From Kaistia adipata DSM 17808 (lineage in GTDB: Bacteria > Pseudomonadota > Alphaproteobacteria > Rhizobiales > Kaistiaceae), in NCBI RefSeq assembly GCF_000423225.1, contig NZ_AUHO01000006.1, positions 682,001 to 746,000 of the forward strand: a stretch of 64,000 bases of DNA, read 5' to 3'. Made by a program: the position numbers and the translations under genes. Numbering within the stretch: position 1 is the first letter of the stretch; each line of letters begins with the position of its first letter. Of the stretch, positions 38,571 through 49,185 are shown in pieces. Under the pieces are notes generated by a model that was not told the origin of the DNA, searched no databases, and saw only the letters and a program-made list of their open reading frames with translations.

Positions 38571-38645
38571 GGTCTTGATTCGTCCTCGTCCAAGAAACCG
38601 TTGCCGATTGCTTAGCCGACACGAACCACAGATTTGTGACAGCGG

Positions 38646-39239
38646 TCAGAAGAGCGTCGGCACCATCGACAAGACGAGCAGAATGGCCATCGCGCCGTTG
38701 AAGATCGCGACACGCCGGTCATTGTCGAGGAAACGGGCGATCGCCGTCCCGAACAGGCACCAGGTCGCGGCCGAGGGCAGCGACGTCAGCGCGAAGATGG
38801 CCGCGAGCAGCAACACGGCCGGCAGCATGGCGCTGCCCGCCGGCACGAACAGGGCCATGGCGCTGATCGCCATGATCCAGGCCTTCGGATTGATCCACTG
38901 GAACAGGGCGGCGGCGAGAAAGCTCATTGGACGCCCCTGCCGCGCGCCGCTCGCATCGTGCCGACCGGCCCGCGCCAGCTTCCAGGCGAGATAGACGAGA
39001 TAGAGGAAGGAGCCGTATTTCAGGATGTCGTGGAGGAGCGGATAGGCCTCGAATACGCCACCGAGGCCCATGCCGACGGCGAATACCATGACGGGAAAGC
39101 CGAAGGTGATCCCGAGCATGTGCGGAACGCTGGGGACCATGCCCCAGTTGGCGCCGGAAATCATCAGCATGGTGTTGTTCGGCCCCGGCGTGAACGCCGT
39201 CACCAGGGCAAAACCCAGAATTGCCAGAACCTGATCCAC
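38646..39239 (-). CDS. LysE-family translocator
   Basis: 197 residues with about six membrane spans. The family start VLAILGFALVTAFTPGPNNTMLMISGANWGMVPSVPHMLGITFGFPVMV has the conserved PGPN motif. LysE/RhtB proteins export amino acids. Other signatures are YLVYLAWKLARAG and FQWINPKAWIMAI. Monocistronic and divergent from the FAH gene. Confidence 0.9.
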   Translation of the reverse strand: MDQVLAILGFALVTAFTPGPNNTMLMISGANWGMVPSVPHMLGITFGFPVMVFAVGMGLGGVFEAYPLLHDILKYGSFLYLVYLAWKLARAGRHDASGARQGRPMSFLAAALFQWINPKAWIMAISAMALFVPAGSAMLPAVLLLAAIFALTSLPSAATWCLFGTAIARFLDNDRRVAIFNGAMAILLVLSMVPTLF

Positions 39240-39437
39240 GATGTTTCCCCCGCGTGTCCCACTCGTGGCACACCGGGTCTAATAGGTCAATATTGCTGAC
39301 GTTTATAGCCCGGCCCGGCCGACGTCGCAGCTGTTCCCTGTGGGCCAAACTGCATTGCTCCAGTCATCAGACATCTGGGCTTGCATGCCAGCGTCCCCTC
39401 GACCATGATCCGGCCCGCCAACACGGAGAAATTACCA

Positions 39438-40286
39438 ATGAAACTCCTTCGCTTCGGTGCCGCTGGCGCGGAGAAGCCCGGCCTCCTCGCCAAGGACGGC
39501 ACGATTCGCGACCTGTCGGGCGTCATCTCCGACATCACCCCCGAGACGCTCAAGAACGGCGCCATCGCCGAGATCGCCAAGGTCGACCCGGCTTCGCTGC
39601 CGGTCGTGCCGGCCGGCACGCGCCTTGGCCCGGTTGTCAACGGAACGCGCAACTTCATCGCCGTCGGCCTGAACTATGTCGACCACGCGCATGAAACCAA
39701 CATGCCGATCCCGGCCGAGCCGATCCTGTTCAACAAGGCCCCGAACTGCATCGTCGGCCCGAACGACAACGTCACGATCCCCAAGGGTTCGGAAAAGACC
39801 GACTGGGAAGTCGAGCTGGCGATCGTCATCGGCAAGACCGCGAGCTATGTGTCGGAAGCCGACGCGATCAACTACGTCGCCGGCTACGCCGTCTGCCACG
39901 ACGTCTCGGAGCGCGCGTTCCAGACCGAGCGCGGCGGCCAGTGGATGAAGGGCAAGGGTTCGCCGACCTTCGGTCCGCTCGGCCCCTACCTGGTCACGCC
40001 GGACGAGGTCGCCGACATCCAGAACCTCGACATGTATCTCGACCTCAATGGCGAGCGCGTGCAGACCGGCAACACCAAGACGATGATCTTCGGCGTTGCG
40101 CATCTGGTCAGCTACATCAGTCAGTTCCTGCAACTCGATCCCGGCGACGTCATCACGACGGGTACCCCGCCGGGCGTCGGCATGGGCATGAAGCCGCCGC
40201 GCTTCCTGAAGGCCGGCGACAAGGTCCGCCTCGGCATCCAGGGCCTGGGCGACCAGGAGCAGGAATTCGTCGCCTACAAGGGCTGA
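39438..40286 (+). CDS. fumarylacetoacetate hydrolase family protein
   Basis: 282 residues. The start MKLLRFGAAGAEKPGLL with GAGAAA upstream is chosen over an earlier in-frame ATG at 39381. Metal-site motifs are VGLNYVDHAHE, DWEVELAIVIGK and HDVSERAFQ, with TTGTPPGVGMGMKPP near the C-terminus. Family members hydrolyse or isomerise beta-dicarbonyl compounds (ureidoglycolate lyase, HHDD isomerase or acylpyruvase); which one is not determined. Codon bias suggests high expression. A strong terminator follows. Confidence 0.88.
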   Translation: MKLLRFGAAGAEKPGLLAKDGTIRDLSGVISDITPETLKNGAIAEIAKVDPASLPVVPAGTRLGPVVNGTRNFIAVGLNYVDHAHETNMPIPAEPILFNKAPNCIVGPNDNVTIPKGSEKTDWEVELAIVIGKTASYVSEADAINYVAGYAVCHDVSERAFQTERGGQWMKGKGSPTFGPLGPYLVTPDEVADIQNLDMYLDLNGERVQTGNTKTMIFGVAHLVSYISQFLQLDPGDVITTGTPPGVGMGMKPPRFLKAGDKVRLGIQGLGDQEQEFVAYKG

Positions 40287-40306
40287 TCGAAGCTGCTGAG
40301 AATACG

Positions 40307-40340
40307 AACGGCCGGCGCCCAGCGCCGGCCGTTTTCGTTT
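40307..40340 (+). terminator. Rho-independent terminator of the FAH gene
   Basis: A perfect 12-bp stem AACGGCCGGCGC/GCGCCGGCCGTT with a CCA loop, then TTCGTTT. It lies 20 bp after the stop. Confidence 0.88.
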
Positions 40341-40546
40341 GCGCATGGCCATCCGGTGTTGACGGGCGCGATCGCCTTCGTCACTTTCGGCGCGCCGCGA
40401 CATGCGGCTTCGTGGCGTCCAGCCATCCGCTCCGGGCCGCGACCTCGCCCTGCCCCCGCCGGGCGCCTGACGGCGCGGGCTTCCCGTCCCGACCGGGACC
40501 GACACCCTGGCGCCCTGGCCGCCTCTCCACCCCGCGAGGAGTTCCG

Positions 40547-41809
40547 TTGAGCAGCATCGAACAGTACCTGACGCAGCATCACTGGCTGAACATCCTGCTG
40601 ACGCTGGCCGCTCTTGCCGTCGCCGCGCTCTTCGCGAACTACGTCGTCAAGGCGCTGCTCCTGAAGCTGCTCAACCGGGCGCTCGGCTGGACGAGCTTCG
40701 GTCGCGACGAGGAGCTCAGGCGCCACGCCGCCATCGAGCGGTTCGCCAACATCATGCCGGCTCTGGTAATCTCCGCGGGCATCGACCTGGTGCCGGAGCT
40801 GCCGCCGGTGCTGGTCACGGTCATCAAGAACGTCGCCAACGCCTTCATCATCCTGTCGTTGGCGATGTCGATCAGCGCCGCGCTCAACATCGTCGACACG
40901 CTCTACCATCGCAGGCCGTCGGCGCGGCTCAAGCCGATCAAGGGCTATGTGCAGGTGGTGAAGATCGCCGTCTATGTGATCGCGGCGCTCTTGATCATCG
41001 CGACACTGATCGACCGCTCGCCCGTCATCTTGCTCTCCGGTCTCGGCGCCATGGCCGCCGTGCTGATCCTCGTCTTCCAGGACACGCTGCTGTCGCTGGT
41101 CGCCGGCATCCAGATCTCTTCGACCGACATGGTCCGCGTCGGCGACTGGATCGAGATGCCCGGCCAGAACGCCGATGGCGACGTCATCGAGATCGCGCTG
41201 CATACGGTGAAGGTGCAGAACTGGGACAAGACGATCACCACCGTGCCGATCCGCAAGCTCGTCACCGAGCCGTTCAAGAACTGGCGCGGCATGCAGGAGA
41301 GCGGCGGGCGACGGATCAAGCGCTCGCTCTATCTCGACCAGACCAGCATCCGCTTCCTGACCGATGAGGATTTCGGCCGGCTGGCGCAGTTCGGACATCT
41401 GGAAGCCTATCTGGCCAAAAAGCGGACCGAACTGGAGGATTGGAACGGCAAGCTCGGCGAGCGGGCGAAGTTCGCCGCCAACCGGCGGCGCTCCACCAAT
41501 ATCGGCACCTTCCGCGCCTATGTGGAAAGCTACCTCAGGAACCATCCAGACCTGCGCCAGGACATGACGATCCTCGTGCGCCAGATGCCGCCCGGTCCGG
41601 ACGGCCTGCCGATCGAGATCTACGCCTTCACCAACACGATCGTCTGGGCACGCTACGAAGGCATCCAGTCGGATATCTTCGATCACCTCTATGCCATCCT
41701 GCCGGAGTTCGACCTGCGCGTGTTCCAGAATCCAAGCGGACAGGACCTGAAGTCGCTCGCACCCCCCCTCCGGCGGAGCCCCCGCCCCTTGGCGACCGCC
41801 GACGCCTGA
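40547..41809 (+). CDS. MscS-family mechanosensitive channel (YbdG/MscM-like)
   Basis: 420 residues. The TTG start at 40547 has a strong GAGGAG site 5 bases upstream; the large in-frame extension before it is not coding. Membrane spans lie at about 17-38, 68-90, 95-115, 145-165 and 170-195. The pore helix region ILLSGLGAMAAVLILVFQDTLLSLVAGIQ and the cytoplasmic IEMPGQNADGDVIEIALHTVKVQNWDKTITTVPIRKL...FKNWRGMQESGGRRIKRSLYLD resemble E. coli YbdG (415 residues). Opens under osmotic downshift. Confidence 0.9.
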   Translation: MSSIEQYLTQHHWLNILLTLAALAVAALFANYVVKALLLKLLNRALGWTSFGRDEELRRHAAIERFANIMPALVISAGIDLVPELPPVLVTVIKNVANAFIILSLAMSISAALNIVDTLYHRRPSARLKPIKGYVQVVKIAVYVIAALLIIATLIDRSPVILLSGLGAMAAVLILVFQDTLLSLVAGIQISSTDMVRVGDWIEMPGQNADGDVIEIALHTVKVQNWDKTITTVPIRKLVTEPFKNWRGMQESGGRRIKRSLYLDQTSIRFLTDEDFGRLAQFGHLEAYLAKKRTELEDWNGKLGERAKFAANRRRSTNIGTFRAYVESYLRNHPDLRQDMTILVRQMPPGPDGLPIEIYAFTNTIVWARYEGIQSDIFDHLYAILPEFDLRVFQNPSGQDLKSLAPPLRRSPRPLATADA

Positions 41810-41864
41810 CGCGCCACGGCGAGCGGCCAATCCGCGAGGGATCTACCGACCGCCGCGCTCATGG

Positions 41865-42824
41865 CTACGCCGCCAGGTCAGCCGCCTGGCAGGCGAAGCA
41901 GATCGCCTGCACATGCCGGAAGTCGGTGCCGCAGCAGCCGCCGAGCACATTCAGGCCCGGGCATGCCCGCCGAAGCGCCGCGAACTGGCGGCCGAGCTCG
42001 GCCGGGTCGCCATCGTCGAGATCCGGCGCATTGTCGAGTTCGGCATGACTGCGCTTCGAGGCGTTGGCCCGGATCCCCTTGATCCGCTTGGTCCAGGCCT
42101 CGCCCGTCCCGAACAGGCGCTCGAAATGGGTCGGGTGCGCGCAGTTGATCATGAAGTAGACCGGTGCGACGCTTGCCGTCCCCTCGACCGTCTCGATCGC
42201 ATCGCGGAGCTCCTGCCCGCTCGGCAACCGCCCGTCTGTCTCGACCGTGAAGGAGATGACGATCGGCATCTCGGCGTCCGCGGCGGCGCGGACGAGCCCG
42301 ATCGCCTCCTCGACATAGTTGATCGTCATCGCGCTGACGAAATCCGCTTCGGTGGCGGCGAAGGTGCGGATCTGCTCGCCGTGATAGTCGGCCGCCTCGT
42401 CCGCGCTCATCTTCTGGCCGATCTGGTAGCCGTCGCCGCGCGGGCCAATGTCGCCGCTGATCACCATCGGCGTTTCGGGGCCGTCGTAGCGATCGCGGAA
42501 TTCGCACATCAGCTCGATCGCAGCGCGGTTGCTGGACGCGAGGGCGGCCGCGTCATAGCCGATCTGCGCGCCCCAATCGCGGTTGGCCCGCCATGTCGGG
42601 CTCTCCAAGATGAAGCCGAGCCGGCGGGCATGGGCGAGCGCGGCATAGCGGTCGTAGTAGGCCCGCAGGCGGGCGAGCCCGTCCGGCCGCCAGAAAAGGT
42701 CGAAAGCGGCGAAGGCGGGCAGCTCGATCCCCTGGTGAAAGATCAGGGTCGTCTCCAGGCCACCATCTGTGGTGAACAGTCGATCATCCGTCAGCTGCGG
42801 CAGGGCATTTCGGTAGCGGGCCAT
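41865..42824 (-). CDS. homocysteine S-methyltransferase family protein
   Basis: 319 residues. N-terminal TTDGGLETTLIFHQGIELP, then the zinc-cysteine sites in MINCAHPTHF and VLGGCCGTDFRHV are those of the BHMT/MmuM-type Hcy-methyltransferase domain. Transfers a methyl group to homocysteine or a related thiol; the donor is unknown. ATG at 42824 is chosen because AGGAGG lies 10 bases upstream; ATG at 42833 would be too close. Divergent from a TetR gene, its probable regulator. Confidence 0.87.
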   Translation of the reverse strand: MARYRNALPQLTDDRLFTTDGGLETTLIFHQGIELPAFAAFDLFWRPDGLARLRAYYDRYAALAHARRLGFILESPTWRANRDWGAQIGYDAAALASSNRAAIELMCEFRDRYDGPETPMVISGDIGPRGDGYQIGQKMSADEAADYHGEQIRTFAATEADFVSAMTINYVEEAIGLVRAAADAEMPIVISFTVETDGRLPSGQELRDAIETVEGTASVAPVYFMINCAHPTHFERLFGTGEAWTKRIKGIRANASKRSHAELDNAPDLDDGDPAELGRQFAALRRACPGLNVLGGCCGTDFRHVQAICFACQAADLAA

Positions 42825-43002
42825 CTCGTCCATCCCTCCTTGGGGTTTCGGATGGCGACGGACTCTATCCCTCCCCCGTCCCACGGCTAGAAAGCGCGTG
42901 GTCCAGTCCGCCCGGAATGCGCAAAGACTATATTTGTCAGATGGATAGGAAGAAGACTTTCGAACTCGATTCAATCGGGCGATGGAGGAGAGGAAGCCGG
43001 AC

Positions 43003-43017
43003 TTGACCTATGGTAAA
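43003..43017. promoter_or_regulatory. candidate TetR operator
   Basis: Near-perfect 15-bp palindrome TTGACC-TAT-GGTAAA placed 8 bp before the TetR start in the divergent promoter region. Half-sites GACC/GGT are of the type bound by NemR/QacR-like TetR proteins. Pattern seen; binding inferred. Confidence 0.4.
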
Positions 43018-43024
43018 GTAAGGC

Positions 43025-43651
43025 ATGTCGAACGCCGCGCCTCACCCTCGGACCGACACGCGCGAAAGGCTACTGAGCCTCGCGGAACAGCGTGTGCTGG
43101 CCAAGGGCTTCTCGGCGACCTCGATCGACGAGCTGATCGCCGGCGTCGGCATCACCAAGAGCGGCTTCTTCTATCATTTCCGCGACAAGAACGAGCTCGC
43201 CCGCGCGCTGCTGCTCCGCTACCTCGAGCAGGATCGCGCCGTGCTGGAGGATATCTTCCGGCGCGGCGACGAGCTTCACGACGACCCGCTGCACGGCTTC
43301 CTCGTCGGCCTGAAGTTGTTCGCTGAGATGCTGGCCGACCTGCCGGAGCAGCATCCGGGCTGCATCGCGGCGTCCTACTGTTACCAGGACCAGCTGTTCG
43401 ACCGGGAAATCCGCGAGTTGAACGCAGCCGGCATGCTGGCCTGGCGCAGCCGGTTCGAAGAGCGGCTGCGCCTGATCGCGACCCGCTACCCGCCTCGCCA
43501 TGAAGTCGACGTCGAGGCATTGGCCGACATGATCTCGACGCTGGTGGAAGGCGGCCTGATCCTCGGCCGCGCGCTGCACGACGGCACGATCCTGCCCCGG
43601 CAGATCCTGCTCTACCGGGACCTGGTCCGGTCGATCTTCCTCAGCAACTAG
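43025..43651 (+). CDS. TetR/AcrR family transcriptional regulator
   Basis: 208 residues. The N-terminal HTH (about 10-57; TRERLLSLAEQRVLAKGFSATSIDELIAGVGITKSGFFYHFRDKNELARALL) is typical TetR. The effector domain holds cysteines (PGCIAASYCYQDQLF), so redox or electrophile sensing as in NemR is conceivable. Divergent from the homocysteine methyltransferase gene, with a palindrome just before its own start. Confidence 0.92.
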   Translation: MSNAAPHPRTDTRERLLSLAEQRVLAKGFSATSIDELIAGVGITKSGFFYHFRDKNELARALLLRYLEQDRAVLEDIFRRGDELHDDPLHGFLVGLKLFAEMLADLPEQHPGCIAASYCYQDQLFDREIRELNAAGMLAWRSRFEERLRLIATRYPPRHEVDVEALADMISTLVEGGLILGRALHDGTILPRQILLYRDLVRSIFLSN

Positions 43652-43657
43652 CTGCGC

Positions 43658-44455
43658 TTACCACCAGGCGCAGAAATGATGCACAGGCCCGTGGCCGCGC
43701 CCGATCTCGAGCGTGTCGGCATGACCGATCGCCTCGGTGATGTAGCGCTTGGCCGCGTCGATCGCGGCGTCCATGCCGAGCCCCTTGGCGAGACCGGCGG
43801 CAATGGCCGAGGAAAGCGTGCAGCCCGTGCCATGCGTGTTCTCGGTGGCGATGCGCGGCGCGGTGAACCAGCGTCGCTCCGACGGCGACAGGAGGAGATC
43901 GTCGCTCTCCGGCCCGGTGCCGTGGCCGCCCTTCAGCAGGACGGCGCGCGCGCCGAGTCGCAGCAGCGCCTCTGCCTGCGCCTCCATCTCGGCCCGCCCG
44001 GTTGCGACATCCGTACCGATCAGGCGCGCCGCCTCGCGCAGGTTCGGCGTGATCAGCGCCGCGCGCGGCAGGAGATCCTCGATGAGGACCGCGACGGCCT
44101 CGTCGCGCAGCAGCATGTCGCCGCTCGTCGCCACCATGACGGGATCCAGCACGACATGGGACTGCCGGTACCGGTCGAGGCCCGCCGCCACGGCGCGGAT
44201 GACGGAAGGCTGCGACAGCATGCCGATCTTCACCGCGTCGACCTTGAGGTCTGAGAAGACGGCATCGATCTGCGCGGTCACGAAATCGGCGGGCACGTCG
44301 TGAATCGCCGTGACGCCCAGCGTGTTCTGCGCCGTCAGCGCCGCGATCACCGAGGCGCCATAGACTCCGAGGGCGGAGAACGTCTTCAGATCGGCCTGGA
44401 TCCCGGCGCCGCCGCCCGAATCCGAGCCGGCAATGGTCACTGCGATCGCGGTCAT
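43658..44455 (-). CDS. thiD: hydroxymethylpyrimidine/phosphomethylpyrimidine kinase
   Basis: 265-residue ribokinase-fold enzyme phosphorylating HMP twice in thiamine synthesis. [64 protein letters not shown] and the anion hole [20 protein letters not shown] are all present. ATG at 44455 with AAGGA 9 bases upstream is preferred to TTG at 44461. No thiamine riboswitch seen upstream; the DMT gene is only 19 bp away. Confidence 0.95.
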   Translation of the reverse strand: MTAIAVTIAGSDSGGGAGIQADLKTFSALGVYGASVIAALTAQNTLGVTAIHDVPADFVTAQIDAVFSDLKVDAVKIGMLSQPSVIRAVAAGLDRYRQSHVVLDPVMVATSGDMLLRDEAVAVLIEDLLPRAALITPNLREAARLIGTDVATGRAEMEAQAEALLRLGARAVLLKGGHGTGPESDDLLLSPSERRWFTAPRIATENTHGTGCTLSSAIAAGLAKGLGMDAAIDAAKRYITEAIGHADTLEIGRGHGPVHHFCAWW

Positions 44456-44474
44456 ACCCAACAGTCCTTTATGG

Positions 44475-45452
44475 TCACGTCCCCGGCCCCGCCGGAGTCT
44501 TCGCCGCGCGTTCGCGGCTTCGCTTGAGGCCCAGTCGATGCTCGCGATAGATCACGAACAGGCCAGATGCAACGACGATGGCGGATCCGACCAGCATGGT
44601 GGTGCTCGGGGTCGAATTGAACAGCAGGTAGCCGACGATGATCGCCCACAGCATCGAGATATATTCGAACGGCGCGATCAGCGACGCCTCGCCATAGCGG
44701 TAGCTCTGCGTCAGCAACACCTGACCGATGCCGCCGAAGATGCCGCAGCCGATCAGATAGGGAAGATGCTCCAGCCGCGGCATCGCCCAGCCGAACGGCG
44801 CGGTCAGCAGCATGAACAGCGCCGTGAACAGCGAGAAATAGACGACGATGGTTCCGGGCGTCTCGAACCAGGTGAGGCGGCGGGTCTGCGTCGCCGCGAG
44901 CGCACCGAAGAAGGCAGCGAGGATGGAGAACATGGCGCCGAGCGCGCTGCGGTCGGGGCCTTTGTCCGGGCCGACATAGTCGGAGAGGATCACCAGCACG
45001 CCGATCAGGCCGATCACCACCGCCGTCCAGCGATAGACGCGGATCACCTCCTTGAGCAGCACGGCGGCGAGCACCACCGTCAGCAGCGGCGAGGCATAGC
45101 CGATGGCGGTGGCGTCCTGAAGCGGCAGGCGGGCCAGCGCCGAGAAGCCGAAGAACATCGACGTCGCTCCGGCGACCGAGCGCAGGACGTGACCACCGAT
45201 GCGTGGCGTGATGAAGACGGTCGGCAGGCCGCCATTCCACGCCACCCAGATCAGCACCGGGACGAGGGCGAAGGCCGACCGGAAGAAGGCGACCTCGCCG
45301 GGCGGGTAGCTGTCCGAAATATACTTGATCAGCGTCGCCATCGCCGTGAAGGCGATAGTCGAGATGACCTTGAGCAGCACGCCGAGCAGCGGCTGCCCCT
45401 TCTCAGGCGTTTCCATGATCCCGTCGGACCGGGGGGCGGTCCGTTTCTTCAT
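44475..45452 (-). CDS. DMT-family (EamA) transporter
   Basis: 325 residues with ten hydrophobic spans in two EamA repeats (about 25-155 and 170-300). Matches include [49 protein letters not shown] and [27 protein letters not shown] basic C-terminal tail follows. The start is uncertain (45452 or 45416). Lies just upstream of thiD; import of a thiamine precursor is conceivable but not shown. Confidence 0.88.
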   Translation of the reverse strand: MKKRTAPRSDGIMETPEKGQPLLGVLLKVISTIAFTAMATLIKYISDSYPPGEVAFFRSAFALVPVLIWVAWNGGLPTVFITPRIGGHVLRSVAGATSMFFGFSALARLPLQDATAIGYASPLLTVVLAAVLLKEVIRVYRWTAVVIGLIGVLVILSDYVGPDKGPDRSALGAMFSILAAFFGALAATQTRRLTWFETPGTIVVYFSLFTALFMLLTAPFGWAMPRLEHLPYLIGCGIFGGIGQVLLTQSYRYGEASLIAPFEYISMLWAIIVGYLLFNSTPSTTMLVGSAIVVASGLFVIYREHRLGLKRSRERAAKTPAGPGT

Positions 45453-45528
45453 GGGTCGCGGAGGACGCGACCCGGCTTCGTTTCTGGCTCAGTCCTCGAA
45501 AGCCGGCCGTCGTCGCGGTGCCGCCCGG

Positions 45529-47850
45529 CTAGCTCGCATGCAGCGCCTCCCAGACCCGCGCGGGCGTCGCCGGCATGTCGATATGAGTGATGCCCTTGGC
45601 CCGCGCGAGGGCATCGACCACGGCGTTCATCACGGCCGGGGTCGCGCCGATCGTTCCCGCCTCACCCGCGCCCTTGATGCCCATCGCATTGGTCGTGGAC
45701 GGCACGTTGTGCGTGGCGAAACGCAGGCTCGGCAAGTGGTCGGCCTTGGGCAGGCAGTAGTCGAGCAGGCTGGCGGTGAGGAGTTGGCCGTCCTCGTCAT
45801 AGACCGTGCGCTCGTAAAGAGCCTGGCCGATGCCCTGCACGACGCCGCCATGCACCTGGCCGGCCAGCAGGATCGGATTCACCGTGACGCCGAAATCGTC
45901 GCAGATCGAGAAATCGACGACCTGGGTGACGCCGGTCTCCGGGTCGATCTCGACCTCGGCGATGTGGGTGCCGTTCGGATAGGTGCACTCGTCCTGCACG
46001 AACTCGCCGACCGCCGTCAGCAGCGCCGGATTTTTCGCGCGCTTGGCGAGGTCGGCAAGGGCGATCGCCTGGTCCGTGCCGGCGACGCGGACGGTGCCAT
46101 CCGCCAGCTCGAGATCCTCGACGCCGGCCTCGAGCTCGTCCGAGGCGATCTCCTTCAGCTGCTTCACCAGCGTGACGGAGGCACGATCGACGGAGACGGC
46201 GCCAAGCGGGATCGAGCGCGAGCCGCCCGTGCCCTCGCCGGTCGGCACCTTGTCCGTATCGCCCTGGATCACCTCGATCTTGTCGAGCCCGACGCCGAGA
46301 TGCTGCGCGATGAACTGCGAATAGGCGGTCGCGTGGCCCTGCCCATTGGTCTGGGTGCCGATCAGCAGCGTCAGCGTGCCGTCGGCGTTCAGCGTCACCG
46401 TCGCCGGCTCGGAGCCCGGGAAGGCGCAGGCCTCGACATAGGTGGCGATGCCGAAGCCGCGCAGCTTGCCGTTTCGCTTCGAGGCCGCGGCGCGCGCCTC
46501 GAAGCCGGCAAAGTCCATGATCGCGAGGTTGCGGTCGAGGTGGCCGGTGAAATCGCCGGTGTCGTATTTGCGGCCGCCCTGGGTCAAATAGGGAAGCTGG
46601 TCGGGGCGGATGAAGTTGCGCTTGCGGATCTCGATCGGGCCGAGGCCGGTCTCGCGGCCGCAGAGGTCGACGAGCCGCTCGATCAGATAGGCGGCCTCGG
46701 GACGGCCGGCGCCACGATAGGCATCCGTCGGCGTCGTCGTGGTGAGGATGCCGCGCACGGTCACGTCCATGGCCGGAATATCGTAGAGCCCGGTCGACAT
46801 GGTGATGCCGCCGCAGGCGATGTCTGCGCCGTACTGCGAGACATAGGCGCCGAGATTGGAGAGCAGGTCGACGCGCAGCGCCAGGAAGCGGCCATCGGCG
46901 TCGAGCGCGATTTCCGCCGTCGTGAGGTTGTCGCGGCCGTGGGCGTCGATCTGGAAGTGGTCGCCCCGATCCTGGATCCACTTCACCGGCCGGCCTGTCG
47001 CCTTCGATGCCAGCGCCGCCAGCGGGTATTCGTGATAGACGAACGACTTCGTGCCGAAGCCACCGCCGACATCCGGGGTGATGACCCGGATCTTCTTCGG
47101 GTCGATGCCGAGGATGTCGCGGGCGATGATATCGCGCAGCTTGTGGCCGCCCTGGGTGCCGAGCGTCAGCGTAAAGCGATCCGCGCCGCCGTCATATTCC
47201 GCGACGACGCCGCGCGCCTCCATGTAGTTGGCGACGAGGCGCTGGTTGACGACGTCGATCTTGACGACGCGCGCAGCCCTGGCGAAGGCCGCGTCGGTGG
47301 CGCTCTTGCTGCCGCGATGATGCGTATAGGCGACGTTGGTGCCGAATTCCGGATAGACGAGCGCCGCATCGGCGGCGAGCGCGGCGCGGGCGTCCGTCAC
47401 GGTGGGCAGCGGGTCATAGTCGATGTCGATCAGTTCGGCGGCGGCCTGCGCCGCCTCGATCGTGTCGGCCACGACGAAGGCGACGGGATCGCCGACATGC
47501 CGGACCACATCCGCCGCGAGCAGCGGCCGGCGTGGAAAATGCCTCTCCGTCCCGGCGACGATGGCCGGAAATTCCTTGGCCGGCGGTCCGCTGAACTGGG
47601 CGACGTCGGCGCCCGTCAGGACAAGATGGACGCCCGGCGCCTCGCGCGCCGCATCCAGCCCGTTCAGCACGATGCGGGCATGCGCCATCGCCGAACGCAA
47701 CACAAAGGCGCGCAGCGTCCCTTCCGGCGTGTAGTCGTCGGTATAGCGCCCGCGTCCGACGATCAGAGCCGGATCTTCCTTGCGCCTGACGGCCGCACCC
47801 ATGCCGAACTTGCGGGGCGCCGCATCGCCAACGGGGGACGCTTCGTTCAT
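45529..47850 (-). CDS. CoxL-like molybdopterin-binding subunit, form II
   Basis: 773 residues of the xanthine oxidase/CO dehydrogenase large-subunit family. GGGFGTK (about 262-268), the active-site loop AYRGAGRPE (about 377-385) and the C-terminal GAGEAGTIG with the catalytic Glu are intact. AYRGAGR marks form II rather than true CO dehydrogenase form I (AYxCSFR). The start at 47850 is chosen; the earlier in-frame extension lacks family character. No FAD or 2Fe-2S subunit gene lies beside it, which is odd because the family works as L2M2S2. Confidence 0.88.
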   Translation of the reverse strand: MNEASPVGDAAPRKFGMGAAVRRKEDPALIVGRGRYTDDYTPEGTLRAFVLRSAMAHARIVLNGLDAAREAPGVHLVLTGADVAQFSGPPAKEFPAIVAGTERHFPRRPLLAADVVRHVGDPVAFVVADTIEAAQAAAELIDIDYDPLPTVTDARAALAADAALVYPEFGTNVAYTHHRGSKSATDAAFARAARVVKIDVVNQRLVANYMEARGVVAEYDGGADRFTLTLGTQGGHKLRDIIARDILGIDPKKIRVITPDVGGGFGTKSFVYHEYPLAALASKATGRPVKWIQDRGDHFQIDAHGRDNLTTAEIALDADGRFLALRVDLLSNLGAYVSQYGADIACGGITMSTGLYDIPAMDVTVRGILTTTTPTDAYRGAGRPEAAYLIERLVDLCGRETGLGPIEIRKRNFIRPDQLPYLTQGGRKYDTGDFTGHLDRNLAIMDFAGFEARAAASKRNGKLRGFGIATYVEACAFPGSEPATVTLNADGTLTLLIGTQTNGQGHATAYSQFIAQHLGVGLDKIEVIQGDTDKVPTGEGTGGSRSIPLGAVSVDRASVTLVKQLKEIASDELEAGVEDLELADGTVRVAGTDQAIALADLAKRAKNPALLTAVGEFVQDECTYPNGTHIAEVEIDPETGVTQVVDFSICDDFGVTVNPILLAGQVHGGVVQGIGQALYERTVYDEDGQLLTASLLDYCLPKADHLPSLRFATHNVPSTTNAMGIKGAGEAGTIGATPAVMNAVVDALARAKGITHIDMPATPARVWEALHAS

Positions 47851-48148
47851 GCCGATCCGACCCTTGCCGGGCCGCCTCCTCGATCGATCATCGCCAGAAG
47901 ATGCCGCCGCCCTGACGGGCGGCCCACACGGACCCGGCCATCGGGCCGTGGTTCCATGGATCATAGGACCCCGCCATCGCGCGGCGCAACCGCTAACGCC
48001 GCCCGCAAGCGCCAAATCGGGCCGCCATCACCATCCGGTGCGCCGATCGGCGGCAAGCCGGCCAGCCGTCCAGCGCCGGACGCCTTTTCCCCGCCGGAAT
48101 CGCATGTTAAGCAGCCGGTTGAAGGTGCAGAGTCATCATCGGAAACCC

Positions 48149-48571
48149 ATGACACGTTTCATCTCCCGGCGCCGCGGCCCCGCACTCGTCGCAGCAGCCC
48201 TCGCCTCTCTCCTCGCCGGCACGTCGGCCCACGCGGAACGGATCACCAATCCGGTCGCCGAATTCGCCGGGCTGGACAAGATCACCGGCCGGATCATCAC
48301 CTTCGACGTCTACATGGACGAGACGGTGCAGTTCGGCGCCCTTCAGGTGACGCCGCGCGCCTGCTATTCGCGCCCGGCCACGGAGCAGCCGCAGACCGAC
48401 GCCTTCGTCGAGGTCGACGAGATCACGCTCAACCGCAAGGTGCGGCGCATCTTCTCGGGCTGGATGTTCGCCGACAGCCCGGGCCTGCACGCCGTCGACC
48501 ACGCCGTCTATGACGTCTGGCTCGCCAACTGCAAGACCTCGTCCACGGTGGCGCAGCCGTCCAAGCCGTAG
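48149..48571 (+). CDS. DUF2155 periplasmic protein
   Basis: 140 residues with an Arg-rich signal peptide ([26 protein letters not shown]). The mature DUF2155 domain is [40 protein letters not shown]...[40 protein letters not shown], with two cysteines that could pair. Normally sits next to aat in Rhizobiales, as here. Its 3' end overlaps convergent aat by 64 bp. Function unknown. Confidence 0.85.
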   Translation: MTRFISRRRGPALVAAALASLLAGTSAHAERITNPVAEFAGLDKITGRIITFDVYMDETVQFGALQVTPRACYSRPATEQPQTDAFVEVDEITLNRKVRRIFSGWMFADSPGLHAVDHAVYDVWLANCKTSSTVAQPSKP

Positions 48572-49185
48572 AAGTCGCCTTCGCCCTGGAGGGCGATCTC
48601 CAGGCGCGCATGATACTCGTCGCGGTCGACCTCGATCGCGCCGAACTGCGACAGGTGCTCGGTGGTGAATTGCGCGTCGAGCAGGCTGAAGCCGCCGGCC
48701 TTCAATCGCGCGACCAGATAGACGAGCGCGATTTTCGAGGCGTCGCGGGCATGGCTGAACATGCTCTCGCCGAAAAACGCCCCGCGCAGCCGAACCCCGT
48801 AAAGCCCGCCCACGAGCTTGCCGTCCTGCCACGCCTCGACGGTGTGGCAATGCCCGAGCGTGAAAAGCTCATGGTAGAGCGACCGGATCCTCGCATTGAT
48901 CCAGGTCTTGTCGCGATAAGCGGAAGTCGCGTTGCCGGCGCAGCCGGCGATCACGCCGTCGAAGTCCGAATCGATCCGGATCTCATAGGGCTGGTGCCGC
49001 ATCGTGCGGGCCAGGCGGCGCGGCACATGGAAAGCGTCGAGCGGGAAGATGCCCCGGCTTTCGGGCTCGATCCAGTAGAGGCCGGGATCCTCGGCCGAAT
49101 CGGACATCGGAAAGATGCCGCAGGCATACGCCTTGAGGAGAACCTGAGGCGTTATTTCCGGCATGTGATCAGACTGGCGGGCCAT
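48508..49185 (-). CDS. aat: leucyl/phenylalanyl-tRNA-protein transferase
   Basis: 225 residues. Adds Leu or Phe to N-terminal Lys/Arg proteins, marking them for ClpAP (N-end rule). Conserved [62 protein letters not shown] and [17 protein letters not shown] are visible. The start at 49185 or 49164 (MPEITP) is open. Upstream neighbour is accC. Confidence 0.94.
   Translation of the reverse strand: MARQSDHMPEITPQVLLKAYACGIFPMSDSAEDPGLYWIEPESRGIFPLDAFHVPRRLARTMRHQPYEIRIDSDFDGVIAGCAGNATSAYRDKTWINARIRSLYHELFTLGHCHTVEAWQDGKLVGGLYGVRLRGAFFGESMFSHARDASKIALVYLVARLKAGGFSLLDAQFTTEHLSQFGAIEVDRDEYHARLEIALQGEGDFYGLDGCATVDEVLQLASQTS

Noticed and set aside
43658-45452. Thiamine riboswitch upstream of thiD
   Set aside because: Only 19 bp separate thiD from the DMT gene, and no THI-box-like sequence was recognised upstream of either.
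45529-47850. Carbon monoxide dehydrogenase
   Set aside because: The loop is AYRGAGR (form II), not the AYxCSFR of true CO dehydrogenases, and partner subunits are missing.
45325-48513. 1062-codon open frame antisense to the CoxL-like gene
   Set aside because: Same mirror effect; the minus-strand molybdoenzyme has all its motifs, and this frame has none.
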